In this document: positions 1 to 7,193 of the stretch, in pieces
How the letters are laid out: every line of letters begins with the position of its first letter
How positions within the stretch are numbered: position 1 is the first letter of the stretch
Assembly (NCBI RefSeq): GCF_017813235.1
Contig: NZ_JAGISH010000009.1
Location: 62,001 to 126,000, forward strand
Direction: 5' to 3'
From: Sagittula salina
GTDB taxonomy: Bacteria; Pseudomonadota; Alphaproteobacteria; Rhodobacterales; Rhodobacteraceae
DNA length: 64,000 bases
Notes under the pieces: model-generated
Database searches by the model: none
Told to the model about the DNA's origin: nothing
Seen by the model: the letters and a program-made list of their open reading frames with translations, nothing else
Translations under genes and position numbers: made by a program

Positions 1-26
1 GGCAATCCATGCGAAAAACGTGAGCA

Positions 27-320
27 TCACGCGGCGTCCTTCCGTGTCAGGCGGTCGGGGAGCGAAACTCCGACGCGGCTCGCCTCTTCGCGGATCTCCG
101 CTTCCAGGCGGCCCGCCTTTGCCAGCGTCACCGCATCGGGGTTCTTGATCATGCGACCGACCCGGTTGGCAGAACTGCGAACCCCGTCTTCGTTCAGAAA
201 ATGGCTAGGGCGGCACTTCTCCGCCTTGGCCGAGCGCAATTCGGCGAGCGCCAAGAGCACCCACCGCACGAAGGCCTCTCCATCGAAGAGCCTTCCATCC
301 TGTCTGTTTTTGTCCGTCAT
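27..320 (-). CDS. Small hypothetical protein
   Basis: Encodes about 97 residues that I do not recognise; it is charged and mainly helical in character, with no signal peptide or membrane segment. A longer reading from 356 is open, but the ATG at 320 is preferred because a GGAG/AGG-like purine stretch lies just before it. A perfect 9-bp inverted repeat (321-329 with 341-349) sits directly upstream of this start and would include the ribosome-binding region, so expression may be controlled there. It diverges from the XRE-type regulator gene, a common arrangement for a regulator and its target. Function unknown. Confidence 0.5.
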   Translation of the reverse strand: MTDKNRQDGRLFDGEAFVRWVLLALAELRSAKAEKCRPSHFLNEDGVRSSANRVGRMIKNPDAVTLAKAGRLEAEIREEASRVGVSLPDRLTRKDAA

Positions 321-349
321 TATGCCTGCTCCACATCTCTGCAGGCATA
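321..349. promoter_or_regulatory. Inverted repeat in divergent promoter region
   Basis: The arms TATGCCTGC (321-329) and GCAGGCATA (341-349) are perfect complements separated by 11 bases, about one helical turn. The repeat touches the start codon of the minus-strand gene and lies between it and the XRE-type regulator. It could be an operator for that regulator or a translation-controlling hairpin; the sequence alone does not decide. Confidence 0.5.
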
Positions 350-458
350 AAATCACCTTGTAAGTAGTTTTTCAATCCCTGAACTACACATTTCGCGCCG
401 GATTGCACAAAACTGCATATGGCTTGCGTTGCGAAAATGTGAAAAACACGCTCAACGG

Positions 459-821
459 ATGATTTCTGAATTGGAGCAGAAGGACGTGACAGAGATCGAC
501 TGGGAGAGGCGTCGGAGAAACCTGCGCATCATGATGGCTGCCGCGGGTACCAACCCGACGCGGCTTGCGCGTGATGCCGGCTTGGCCCCCAACACTGTCA
601 GCCAATTCACGAATGGGTCGAAGGGATTTCTCTCAGAAAAGACGCTTGCGAAAATTCTGCCATTGATCGACCTGACAGAAGTGAGCGACCTGGATACGGA
701 CAACCCTCTGGCTGATCCTAGGGTCGAGATCCGGCGCTTGATCGATCAGGTTCCAGAGGAACGGCTAGGGTTGCTGTTGGAGGTACTGCGTACCGAATTC
801 CCTAAGACCAAACGCGAATAA
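459..821 (+). CDS. XRE-type helix-turn-helix regulator
   Basis: A DNA-binding protein of about 120 residues. The N-terminal half has a Cro/CI-like helix-turn-helix (RLARDAGLAPNTVSQFTNG), preceded by a basic stretch and followed by an acidic C-terminal half that may serve dimerisation. The reading frame is open from a TTG at 429; the ATG at 459 and a GTG at 486 (with GGAG nine bases upstream) are also possible starts, so the N-terminus is uncertain. The gene is divergent from a small unknown gene, with an inverted repeat between them that is a plausible binding site. It may be a phage- or island-type repressor; no phage genes are visible in the window. Confidence 0.7.
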   Translation: MISELEQKDVTEIDWERRRRNLRIMMAAAGTNPTRLARDAGLAPNTVSQFTNGSKGFLSEKTLAKILPLIDLTEVSDLDTDNPLADPRVEIRRLIDQVPEERLGLLLEVLRTEFPKTKRE

Positions 822-882
822 TCGTTCTGACCAGCCCTCTTTCGCATAGGCGATCCGAGAGGTCGGGCGTTCAGCTGATCGC

Positions 883-1149
883 CTACGTTTTCCAGTCTCT
901 AAGCCAAGGGCCTTGCCCGACCCTGACCGTGAGCTGGGGCGAGAGGCCTTTTCTGCCCCTCACGTCGGGGCGGGACTTGGCCACCGATTGAGGGCGCTTG
1001 AAAGCTTCCTCGGACGGCATGCGAATAAACCCCTCCAAAATAGACGAGGCGCCTGCCAGTGCCTCCGGTGACAGGTTTTCGAGATGGCTTCGAATAGCCT
1101 CGCGGAGCTTTTCCACTCCTGTGGTGCCAAAATCATTGCCCAAGTACAT
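883..1149 (-). CDS. Hypothetical protein divergent from luxR
   Basis: About 88 residues from the ATG at 1149 (or 97 from a GTG at 1176). It contains a helical segment resembling a small regulatory or structural domain (VEKLREAIRSHLENLSPEAL) and a basic tail; I recognise no family. No good ribosome-binding site precedes either start. It reads away from luxR with very little space between, so a shared control region is likely if it is a real gene. Confidence is moderate because the product is short and unrecognised. Confidence 0.4.
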   Translation of the reverse strand: MYLGNDFGTTGVEKLREAIRSHLENLSPEALAGASSILEGFIRMPSEEAFKRPQSVAKSRPDVRGRKGLSPQLTVRVGQGPWLRDWKT

Positions 1150-1152
1150 TTT

Positions 1153-1201
1153 CCATGGTCTAACTACACTATTCACCCTGTGGAGAGGATACAGACCATG
1201 G
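1153..1201. promoter_or_regulatory. Inverted repeat over the luxR start
   Basis: CCATGGTCT at 1153-1161 is perfectly complementary to AGACCATGG at 1193-1201; the second arm contains the proposed luxR start codon at 1198-1200, and the ribosome-binding site GGAGAGG (1182-1188) lies in the 31-base loop. It could act as an operator near the transcription start or as an RNA hairpin hiding the start codon. Part of the match is the self-complementary CCATGG, which weakens the case slightly. Confidence 0.4.
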
Positions 1202-1824
1202 TTTCACCTATCGTACAAGATGAAATGTCCAGCTTTGGACACGTTACGTTCTCGACTGACGGTCTGACCCAAGGCCATGCCGTCTCTACATTTTCCGCCG
1301 GATGGCAGGATCGCTACTTCGCCGGAAAGTTTTACTTGGCCGACCCGGTCATCAGCTTCGGCCTGCATGGAGCGGCCGGGTCGCGAATAACCATACTGCC
1401 GGAGAAAGTGAGAAAGACGCCGCTCTACGAAGAGGCGCGCGCCTTCGGCGCGGAAAGCAACGTTGCAGCGGTGAGCCATTTTGGCGGATCAACCCGCCTC
1501 TTTGGCGGCGTGAACCTTGATCTTGATGAACGCGTTCTGCCCCGCCTCCTGGGTAGCGTGCAGATGGATCACCGCCGCGACCTGGCCCAAGGCCTTCAGA
1601 GACTTTCCGACATCCAGATCGACCTCCTAGACCTCGCTGAAGAAGGTCATCCAGAGAAAGTCATCGCCGCGGAACTTGGCGTAAGCCTATCGACAATCGC
1701 ACAGCGCAAACGGGCGATCTGTAATGCGATGGGCATGACGGTCTGGCGGTCTGTCCTTCAACTCTACACCTGGAACAAATGGGGTGGGCTCGTGGCGGAA
1801 GCTCGCTCGGAGCATGGGCAATGA
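1198..1824 (+). CDS. luxR: LuxR-family quorum-sensing transcription factor
   Basis: A 208-residue acyl-homoserine-lactone-responsive regulator. Residues about 10-130 match the autoinducer-binding domain, with the W36/Y40/Y46/D49-P50 pattern typical of the ligand pocket, and residues about 138-195 form the C-terminal GerE-type helix-turn-helix (DLAEEGHPEKVIAAELGVS). The start at 1198 is preferred to upstream in-frame starts because GGAGAGG lies 10 bases before it and the resulting length fits the family. The stop overlaps the luxI start (ATGA), so the two genes are translationally coupled. By family knowledge it would bind the signal made by the adjacent synthase and control its own operon and distant genes. 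Confidence 0.85.
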   Translation: MVSPIVQDEMSSFGHVTFSTDGLTQGHAVSTFSAGWQDRYFAGKFYLADPVISFGLHGAAGSRITILPEKVRKTPLYEEARAFGAESNVAAVSHFGGSTRLFGGVNLDLDERVLPRLLGSVQMDHRRDLAQGLQRLSDIQIDLLDLAEEGHPEKVIAAELGVSLSTIAQRKRAICNAMGMTVWRSVLQLYTWNKWGGLVAEARSEHGQ

Positions 1825-2438
1825 CAGGACGCTCCACACCGGTCGTGGTCATCGACCTGGCGGATCCAGGGCTTGATCATGAACTCTACTGGCAATGCCT
1901 GCGTCTTCGCCGCCAGGTATTCATCTCGGCACTCGGCTGGAACCTCTACGAACGGCAGGGGGTCGAATACGACGAGTACGATACTCCGGCTGCAGTTCAC
2001 TTGGCCGCAATCATGGATGGAGAAGTGCTCGGATGTATGCGGATGCTACGGACCGACAACCGGCAGGGTGGTACCACTTACATGATCCTGGATGCGCACT
2101 TAGGGCGTATTCCGAACCTGCCGTCTGGGTTGCTGGACGAGGTGATTGCGAGTGCGTACGCTTGGGAGGCCTCGCGCCTGGCGCTTTCGCCTCGCGTGCC
2201 GGCAGTAGGGCGAAATGCCCTCCTGGTTGATCTGATTCGGGCCGGAATGGAGTATGCCGCCGAAAGGGGCGGCCACACCCTTCTGGGCCTAATGAACCCA
2301 GTGTTCGAAAGAGTTTTCAGGCGTGCCGGCTTGAAGGTTTGCCGGTCCGGGCCGATCTTGAGCCAGCGTGACGGTCGCATCTGCGTTCTCCGGATGAGTT
2401 TTTCCCCCAATCCGGACCGACATTGGTGCGCGGCTTGA
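1821..2438 (+). CDS. luxI: LuxI-family acyl-homoserine lactone synthase
   Basis: A 205-residue synthase that makes an N-acyl-homoserine lactone from S-adenosylmethionine and an acyl-ACP. The invariant family residues are present in order: R30/V33/F34 and W40 (RQVFISALGW), E49-D51-D54 (EYDEYD), R74, and E116-R119 (WEASR). The ATG at 1821 overlaps the luxR stop by four bases, making this a classical coupled luxR-luxI pair; a start at 1779 in the same frame would overlap luxR by much more. The acyl-chain length cannot be read from the sequence. It is followed by about 275 bp without a convincing gene. Confidence 0.9.
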   Translation: MTGRSTPVVVIDLADPGLDHELYWQCLRLRRQVFISALGWNLYERQGVEYDEYDTPAAVHLAAIMDGEVLGCMRMLRTDNRQGGTTYMILDAHLGRIPNLPSGLLDEVIASAYAWEASRLALSPRVPAVGRNALLVDLIRAGMEYAAERGGHTLLGLMNPVFERVFRRAGLKVCRSGPILSQRDGRICVLRMSFSPNPDRHWCAA

Positions 2439-2713
2439 CACCTCGATGCCGGGCTAAACACTGTTCTGCCGGCTGTTCTCGCCGAGCATTCAAGGCAGGA
2501 GGCTCTCAAGTAAAGAGGCTCGTAATTGGAGCCGCTGGAGCAAAAATGGTATACCCATGTGGCCTTCCGCTGTGCCAAAATGGGTTCGACGTGTTCTTCG
2601 CCTGCTTGCGAATCTAGCGCCACGCCGATGTACTCGGCATTAGGGTGGAATAGATTGGAACCCTTGGCGGGCGATCAGTCATAACGGGCGATATCCATCT
2701 AGAGGATGTTGGC

Positions 2714-3679
2714 ATGGGCGAGGCGAAGCACAGAAAAGCTATAGATCCATATTATGGCAAGAAGCCCAAATACGGACGAGGTATCCTGCTGAGTCCTCCC
2801 ATGGTCTATGACGGAAAGAAAGTTGTGTTGCAGTCCTCAAGTATTGATCCTGGGGAGCTACGTCGTTCTGCGCTCTTTTGGGACAGGCTCGTTTGGCCGG
2901 ACAGTGCTATCATATCCACGGGCTCCAATATCGATGAAGAGTTCCTGAAGGCCGAGGGACTGCTCACCCGTCCGAGACCAACTAGGTATAACCAAGAAGC
3001 GGGCCTGGGTGGGGCACTGTCTCTCACCCGGCTCGTATCGGCTTCAGATATCACTGTTGAAAGCCGGCAGGTTGGCTTGTTTGTTCAACAGCATGTCGAG
3101 GAATTCTTGGATCTGGAACGAGCTGAGCCCGGGCAGTGGACTATGGCCCAGGGTGAGGGGTCTCTTGTCATGGAGAACGAAAAATTCGTCAAGGGGCGGG
3201 GGCAGCTAGTGAAACTTTCGCGTGCGATCCCGCTGCCCGACCCCGGTTACCCGCTGCAAGATCTGCTGGAATTTAAGGAGAAACGGCAGTCAGAAATCAT
3301 CGGGTTGACGCATGAATTAGACAAGTTTTTCTCGCAAGTAGCCAGTGCCAAGGACGGCGACTTCGAGCTGGCTCGACTGCTGCGCGTGGTGGATCGGCAG
3401 TGCTGCGACATGATCAAGGTCGCGAAAGAGAGCAAGCGACGCTTCCGCTTGGGCGATTTGAGCTTTTCGTTGTCACTCGACAGTTTTGAAAGCGCCGTCA
3501 AAAGGGTTGCTGCTTGGGAGGCGGCCGGCATTGTCGCGACGGGCTTGCCGATAGTAGGTGGGGTTCTGGGCGGAGCAACATCGCTCGTGTCTATTTCGCG
3601 CGGCATCGGGGCGCGCGAGATCACTGCTCGCGATAATCCGTTCAGGGTGGTCGGTACGATACACAAAGAACTGGTGTAA
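2714..3679 (+). CDS. Hypothetical protein (DUF6236-like)
   Basis: A 321-residue protein that begins with MGEAKHRK, an N-terminal motif found on many unrelated bacterial unknowns, then a segment (RGILLSPPM ... SIDPGELRRSALFWDRLVWP) that recalls proteins annotated DUF6236; this is recalled, not searched. The middle is helical and charged. Near the C-terminus a glycine-rich hydrophobic stretch (GLPIVGGVLGGATSLVSI) could be a membrane-inserting hairpin. Base composition is less GC-rich than the housekeeping genes and it stands alone beside a gene-poor region, which suggests horizontal acquisition. No function can be assigned. Confidence 0.65.
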   Translation: MGEAKHRKAIDPYYGKKPKYGRGILLSPPMVYDGKKVVLQSSSIDPGELRRSALFWDRLVWPDSAIISTGSNIDEEFLKAEGLLTRPRPTRYNQEAGLGGALSLTRLVSASDITVESRQVGLFVQQHVEEFLDLERAEPGQWTMAQGEGSLVMENEKFVKGRGQLVKLSRAIPLPDPGYPLQDLLEFKEKRQSEIIGLTHELDKFFSQVASAKDGDFELARLLRVVDRQCCDMIKVAKESKRRFRLGDLSFSLSLDSFESAVKRVAAWEAAGIVATGLPIVGGVLGGATSLVSISRGIGAREITARDNPFRVVGTIHKELV

Positions 3680-4322
3680 GGGTAATCCCCCGGGACTAGA
3701 TCATCCCTTGCTGCACCGATGTCTCCCGCTGTCTCCTCCGGCCCGGGATGCAGGCGCGTATCAAGGTTGCTTCAGGCAACATTTGCAGCAAGAGTATGGG
3801 TGCGAGCGGCACCATTTCTGTTCCGGGGCAAGCTCGTCCCGCGAAAACCGTTTCGCAGTATGCGAGGGCGAACGTTTCCGCACGGATAGATCATCATTTT
3901 GATTGCATTGCAATTTTCTGGTATCTCCGAAACGGCTGACATTCTCCGTCCACCCTTTCGCGGTTCCGCGGCCCACGAACCACGATTTCTCATCTCTTCC
4001 AGTGCTCGTGAATGCCGGTTTCAACTATATTTGAAAGGGTTTTTGACGTGTGCCCCGTCTTGTCTGCGGAGCTGCCTCAGAACCGCTCTCACAGGCGCGT
4101 TCTTACCTGTTTCGCCTTCCCCTGCAAAAATCGCAGCCTGACGGGATTCGGCGACAAGATTCGCGCAAGGCCCTTTTTTCATTGCTCTTCCGTGAACCTC
4201 CGACCTCTTCGGATCTCTTCCGACATCACTGTAGAAAGATGTGTCACCCTACACAGACGTATGACAACGCCGGGAGCGGGCGCTTTCGCTTGGTTCAGGT
4301 TGGGATACGCCACCGAAGCGTT

Positions 4323-4490
4323 GGGGTGTTGACCCCATCCGGGATTCCACGCTGCGTGTAGGGTGCCAGAGCGGAAACAGGCATAGGGTGCCGTCCTTGG
4401 CACCGGCCGGCGACCTCTCGGCAAAGCGAGGGGACCGATGTACTGGCTGTCGGTCCTCCCGATGTGGATACGGCGGATGAGCACCCGCCG
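4323..4490. ncRNA. Structured RNA-like segment (candidate)
   Basis: Five perfect stem-loops occur within 168 bases: 4323-4327/4332-4336 (GGGGT), 4387-4392/4399-4404 (GGTGCC), 4417-4420/4427-4430 (CTCG), 4433-4438/4450-4455 (GACCGA) and 4471-4476/4485-4490 (CGGCGG). Such density in a region with no open frame suggests a folded RNA on either strand; the pattern resembles the 5' domain of a group II intron, but no maturase gene or domain V was found. Strand and boundaries are undetermined. Confidence 0.35.
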
Positions 4491-4560
4491 CGTTGCCGGG
4501 AACTCATTAGAGGATGCGAAAGAGGCTCCCATGCATAGCCCGTGGCAATCCGTTGGGCCA

Positions 4561-4605
4561 CCCGCAGGGCCAGTCCCCGCAGGGCCAGTCCCCGCAGGGT
4601 CAGTC
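4561..4605. repeat. 15-bp tandem repeat, three copies
   Basis: Three consecutive units of CCCGCAGGGCCAGTC, the third with one C-to-T change. They lie in the gene-poor region just after the stem-loop cluster. Confidence 0.9.
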
Positions 4606-5334
4606 TCGGCATGTGTGGCGCGAAAGGGGCCCCGCTTACAATCCGCCCGTTACCGGGAACCGCCGATCGTCGACAGTCCCGCGCGGAAGGTGGTGGGGCT
4701 GCACAGCTCGGGCAACACGAAGGTCGGGGTGAACGTCGGCATCCCCATGGCGATAATTCTCACCAATTCACAGGTGTTGCGCACAATTCCCCGGCGGGTA
4801 CGCGGCCGCAGCCGCTGGTGACGACGGCCCACCCGGGCTGAGCGACGTGCCCACCTGCTGGAGCCGGCCTTTGCCGCCATCAGCTCCACGGCCCAACGGA
4901 CGCTGATGCCGCCAAAGTTGTTCCAAACGGTCGACATCGGGCCGAAGCATGACCGCTGCCAAGATCTCGGGCGGGGGGCGATATGGCCTGGCCGTGGTGC
5001 CGGACCGGGTGGGGGTGTGCTCCTGCCTTGCCGCCAGCATCAGGGCGCGCTGTTCTACGGGGCCGCGATTCCTGGCGAAGATGCCGTTAGAGTGTCCGGG
5101 GAGATCCAAGGCTTCTCGGGCCGGTACTCTGCCCGCGCTGCGGATCATCTGTATTGGCGCGCTGCGGCGCGGAGATCGAACCGCACCTCGGCGCACAGGT
5201 CCGGCTTTCGGTCTTTTTCACCGGATACGGACTCCGGTGCGATCGCCGGAACCGGAAGGACTGCGCCCCGAGTTTGCCGGCATGGCTTGTCACGCCCGCG
5301 ACTGCGCGGACGGGAGCTGGCGGGGCGAACCGCT

Positions 5335-5571
5335 TCAGAAGGCGCGGAAGGTCAGGGTGGTCAGCGTCCGTTCCAGCCCGTCGATATCCAGCAAGTTGTC
5401 GTTGATGTACTTGCCGGTGTCCGCGTCCTCGGGAATGTACATCTTCATAAGCAGGTCATACTCTCCGCTGGTAGAGTAGAGTTCCGAGTGAATCTCGCGT
5501 AGGGCGATTTCGCCCGCCACTCGATAGGCGGTGCCGGGCTTGCAGCGGATCTGGATGAAGACACAGGTCAA
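5335..5571 (-). CDS. Stand-alone Lrp/AsnC ligand-binding domain protein
   Basis: A 78-residue protein consisting only of the RAM (regulation of amino-acid metabolism) domain found at the C-terminus of Lrp/AsnC regulators; there is no helix-turn-helix. The core pattern is clear (EIHSELYSTSGEYDLLMK and the final ERTLTTLTF). Such short proteins are known to form dimers or higher rings and to bind amino acids, sometimes modulating full-length Lrp proteins. The start is a TTG with GGAGAG a few bases upstream; no ATG gives a better start. It is convergent with nothing and precedes the divergent SMP-30 gene. Confidence 0.85.
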   Translation of the reverse strand: MTCVFIQIRCKPGTAYRVAGEIALREIHSELYSTSGEYDLLMKMYIPEDADTGKYINDNLLDIDGLERTLTTLTFRAF

Positions 5572-5771
5572 GGGACTCTCCTGATCGTCAGTCGGGCACA
5601 GGGGTATCCCGCGCCGGGGCTTTGGCAGGGGTTAGAGCGGAAAATTCTCCGCGATACCAGCCCCCCCCTTCGGTGTGCCGTGGCGCTGGAGGGGAAGAGC
5701 TGGCGGGCTTGGCGGTGGACGACCGGGCCAGAAGGGTGGCAGGGTAGCGCAAAATCCTGTTGCGAGGCCCC

Positions 5772-6638
5772 ATGACCACTCTGACGACCAGCCCCGTCAT
5801 TACCCTGTCCGACACGAAATGTACCCTCGGAGAAGGCGCCTTCTGGCACCCGGAGCGGCAAAGCTTCTTCTGGTGCGACATTCTCGGGCACAGGTTGTAT
5901 GAGCACGACGGAACGGCGCAGCACGCGTGGGATTTCGACCGGGCCATATCGGCCTGCGCCTGGGTGGACGCGGGGCGGTTGCTGATAGCCTCGGAGGTGG
6001 ATCTGTTTCTCTTCGACCTCGCGACGGGGACGGAGGAACGCCTGGTGGCGCTGGAGGCCGACCTGCCCGGCAATCGGTCGAACGATGGCAGGGCAGATCC
6101 GATGGGCGGCTTCTGGATCGGTACGATGGATTACGGCTGCGCGCCCGGTAAGGGGGCGATCTACCGATTGTACAAGGGCGAACTGCGGCGGTTGGTCCCC
6201 GGCGTGGGTATCCCGAACGCCATCTGTTTCAGCCCGGACGGCCGCACGGCGCATTACGCGGATACCGACCTGGGGATGGTCTGGCGCGTGGCGCTGGATG
6301 CCGAGGGCTGGCCCCTGGGCGCGCCGGAGGTTTTCCTGGACCTGGCAGAGGATGGGCTCAATCCCGACGGTGCCGTGGTGGATACCGAAGGGCGATTCTG
6401 GACAGCGCAATGGGGCGCGGGGCGGGTGGCGTGCTATGGCACTGACGGGGCGCTTTTGCGGACGGTGGATCTGCCCGCAACCCAGGTGACCTGCCCGGCC
6501 TTCGGCGGGGCAGAGCGGCGGCGTCTTTTCGTCACCTCCGCAGCCGAGGGAAAGCCGGAGGAGGCGGAAGCGGGCCGTACCTTCTGCGTGGATCTTGACG
6601 GCGTGCAGGGGCAGGCGGAACCACGCGTTTTGCTGTAG
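5772..6638 (+). CDS. SMP-30/gluconolactonase-family lactonase
   Basis: A 288-residue six-bladed beta-propeller sugar lactonase. The metal-binding positions of the family are visible: glutamate in TLGEGAFWHP near residue 20, asparagine in the RSNDGR segment, asparagine in IPNAICFSPDG and aspartate in LNPDGAVVD. Proteins of this family open aldonolactones (for example glucono- or galactonolactone) using a divalent metal. The ATG at 5772 fits the family N-terminus; an upstream in-frame TTG at 5760 adds only four residues. No sugar transporter or dehydrogenase lies alongside, so the true substrate cannot be inferred. trmO follows after 31 bases on the same strand. Confidence 0.85.
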   Translation: MTTLTTSPVITLSDTKCTLGEGAFWHPERQSFFWCDILGHRLYEHDGTAQHAWDFDRAISACAWVDAGRLLIASEVDLFLFDLATGTEERLVALEADLPGNRSNDGRADPMGGFWIGTMDYGCAPGKGAIYRLYKGELRRLVPGVGIPNAICFSPDGRTAHYADTDLGMVWRVALDAEGWPLGAPEVFLDLAEDGLNPDGAVVDTEGRFWTAQWGAGRVACYGTDGALLRTVDLPATQVTCPAFGGAERRRLFVTSAAEGKPEEAEAGRTFCVDLDGVQGQAEPRVLL

Positions 6639-6669
6639 CCAAAGCGCAGGTACAGGAAGGGAGGCAGCC

Positions 6670-7134
6670 ATGCCCCATCACGGCGACGCAACACGCGAAG
6701 GCGAAATCGCGGCGGACCTGCCGCCCGCCAGCGATGCGGGCCTGCGCTTCATCGGCCGGATCGAGACGCCCTTCATTACGCGCGGCGACTGCCCGAGGCA
6801 GGGCGACATGGAAAACGGCCCCGATTGTGTCCTGAATCTCGCGCCAATCTACGGACCTGCGCTGCGCGAGATCGGCAAGCGCCGGCACCTGCAGGTCTTT
6901 TACTGGCTACACGCGGCCCGGCGCGACATGCTGGTTCAGCGCCGCAAGGGGGAGGGGCCGATGATGGGCACCTTTGCGCTGCGTTCGCCGCTGCGGCCGA
7001 ACCCCATCGGCGTCTCTGTCGTGCGGCTTCTGCGCGTCGAGGGGACGCGGCTTTTTGTGCGCGGGCTCGATTGTCTCGACGGCACGCCGTTGCTGGATAT
7101 CAAACCGATCACCTGCCGGGAGGAAATGCGCTGA
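6670..7134 (+). CDS. trmO: tRNA (N6-threonylcarbamoyladenosine37-N6)-methyltransferase TrmO
   Basis: A 154-residue member of the TrmO/YaeB/TsaA family, which uses S-adenosylmethionine to methylate t6A37 in certain tRNAs. Family signatures are present: the N-terminal beta-barrel opening (RFIGRIETPF), VFYWLH, and FALRSPLRPNPIGVSVVRLL, followed by GLDCLDGTPLLDIKP. It is on the short side of the family, lacking the C-terminal domain of the E. coli protein. A good ribosome-binding site (AGGAAGGGAGG) lies upstream of the ATG. It is probably cotranscribed with the upstream lactonase gene. Confidence 0.85.
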   Translation: MPHHGDATREGEIAADLPPASDAGLRFIGRIETPFITRGDCPRQGDMENGPDCVLNLAPIYGPALREIGKRRHLQVFYWLHAARRDMLVQRRKGEGPMMGTFALRSPLRPNPIGVSVVRLLRVEGTRLFVRGLDCLDGTPLLDIKPITCREEMR

Positions 7135-7193
7135 ACAGGAGGTACCCTCGCCCGGTCTTATCGTTCGTTATCCGAAGGCCTTGCTGGAGGGTT

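Larger units (their letters stand above)
3680..5334. other. Gene-poor region with no recognisable CDS
   Basis: About 1.65 kb in which every open frame is short, overlaps others and reads like out-of-frame GC-rich translation (arginine-, proline- and serine-rich). The first 650 bases are distinctly AT-richer than the rest of the window. The second half holds a cluster of stem-loops (4323-4490) and a short tandem repeat (4561-4605). It may be a decayed mobile element or the non-coding part of one; no transposase, integrase or reverse transcriptase could be identified, nor terminal repeats. Confidence 0.6.

Noticed and set aside
2423..2617. 64-codon open frame after luxI
   Set aside because: No ribosome-binding site, overlaps luxI and has no recognisable features.
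4323..4605. Group II intron
   Set aside because: Stem density is suggestive but there is no maturase frame, no domain V and no defined ends, so only a structured RNA candidate is reported.
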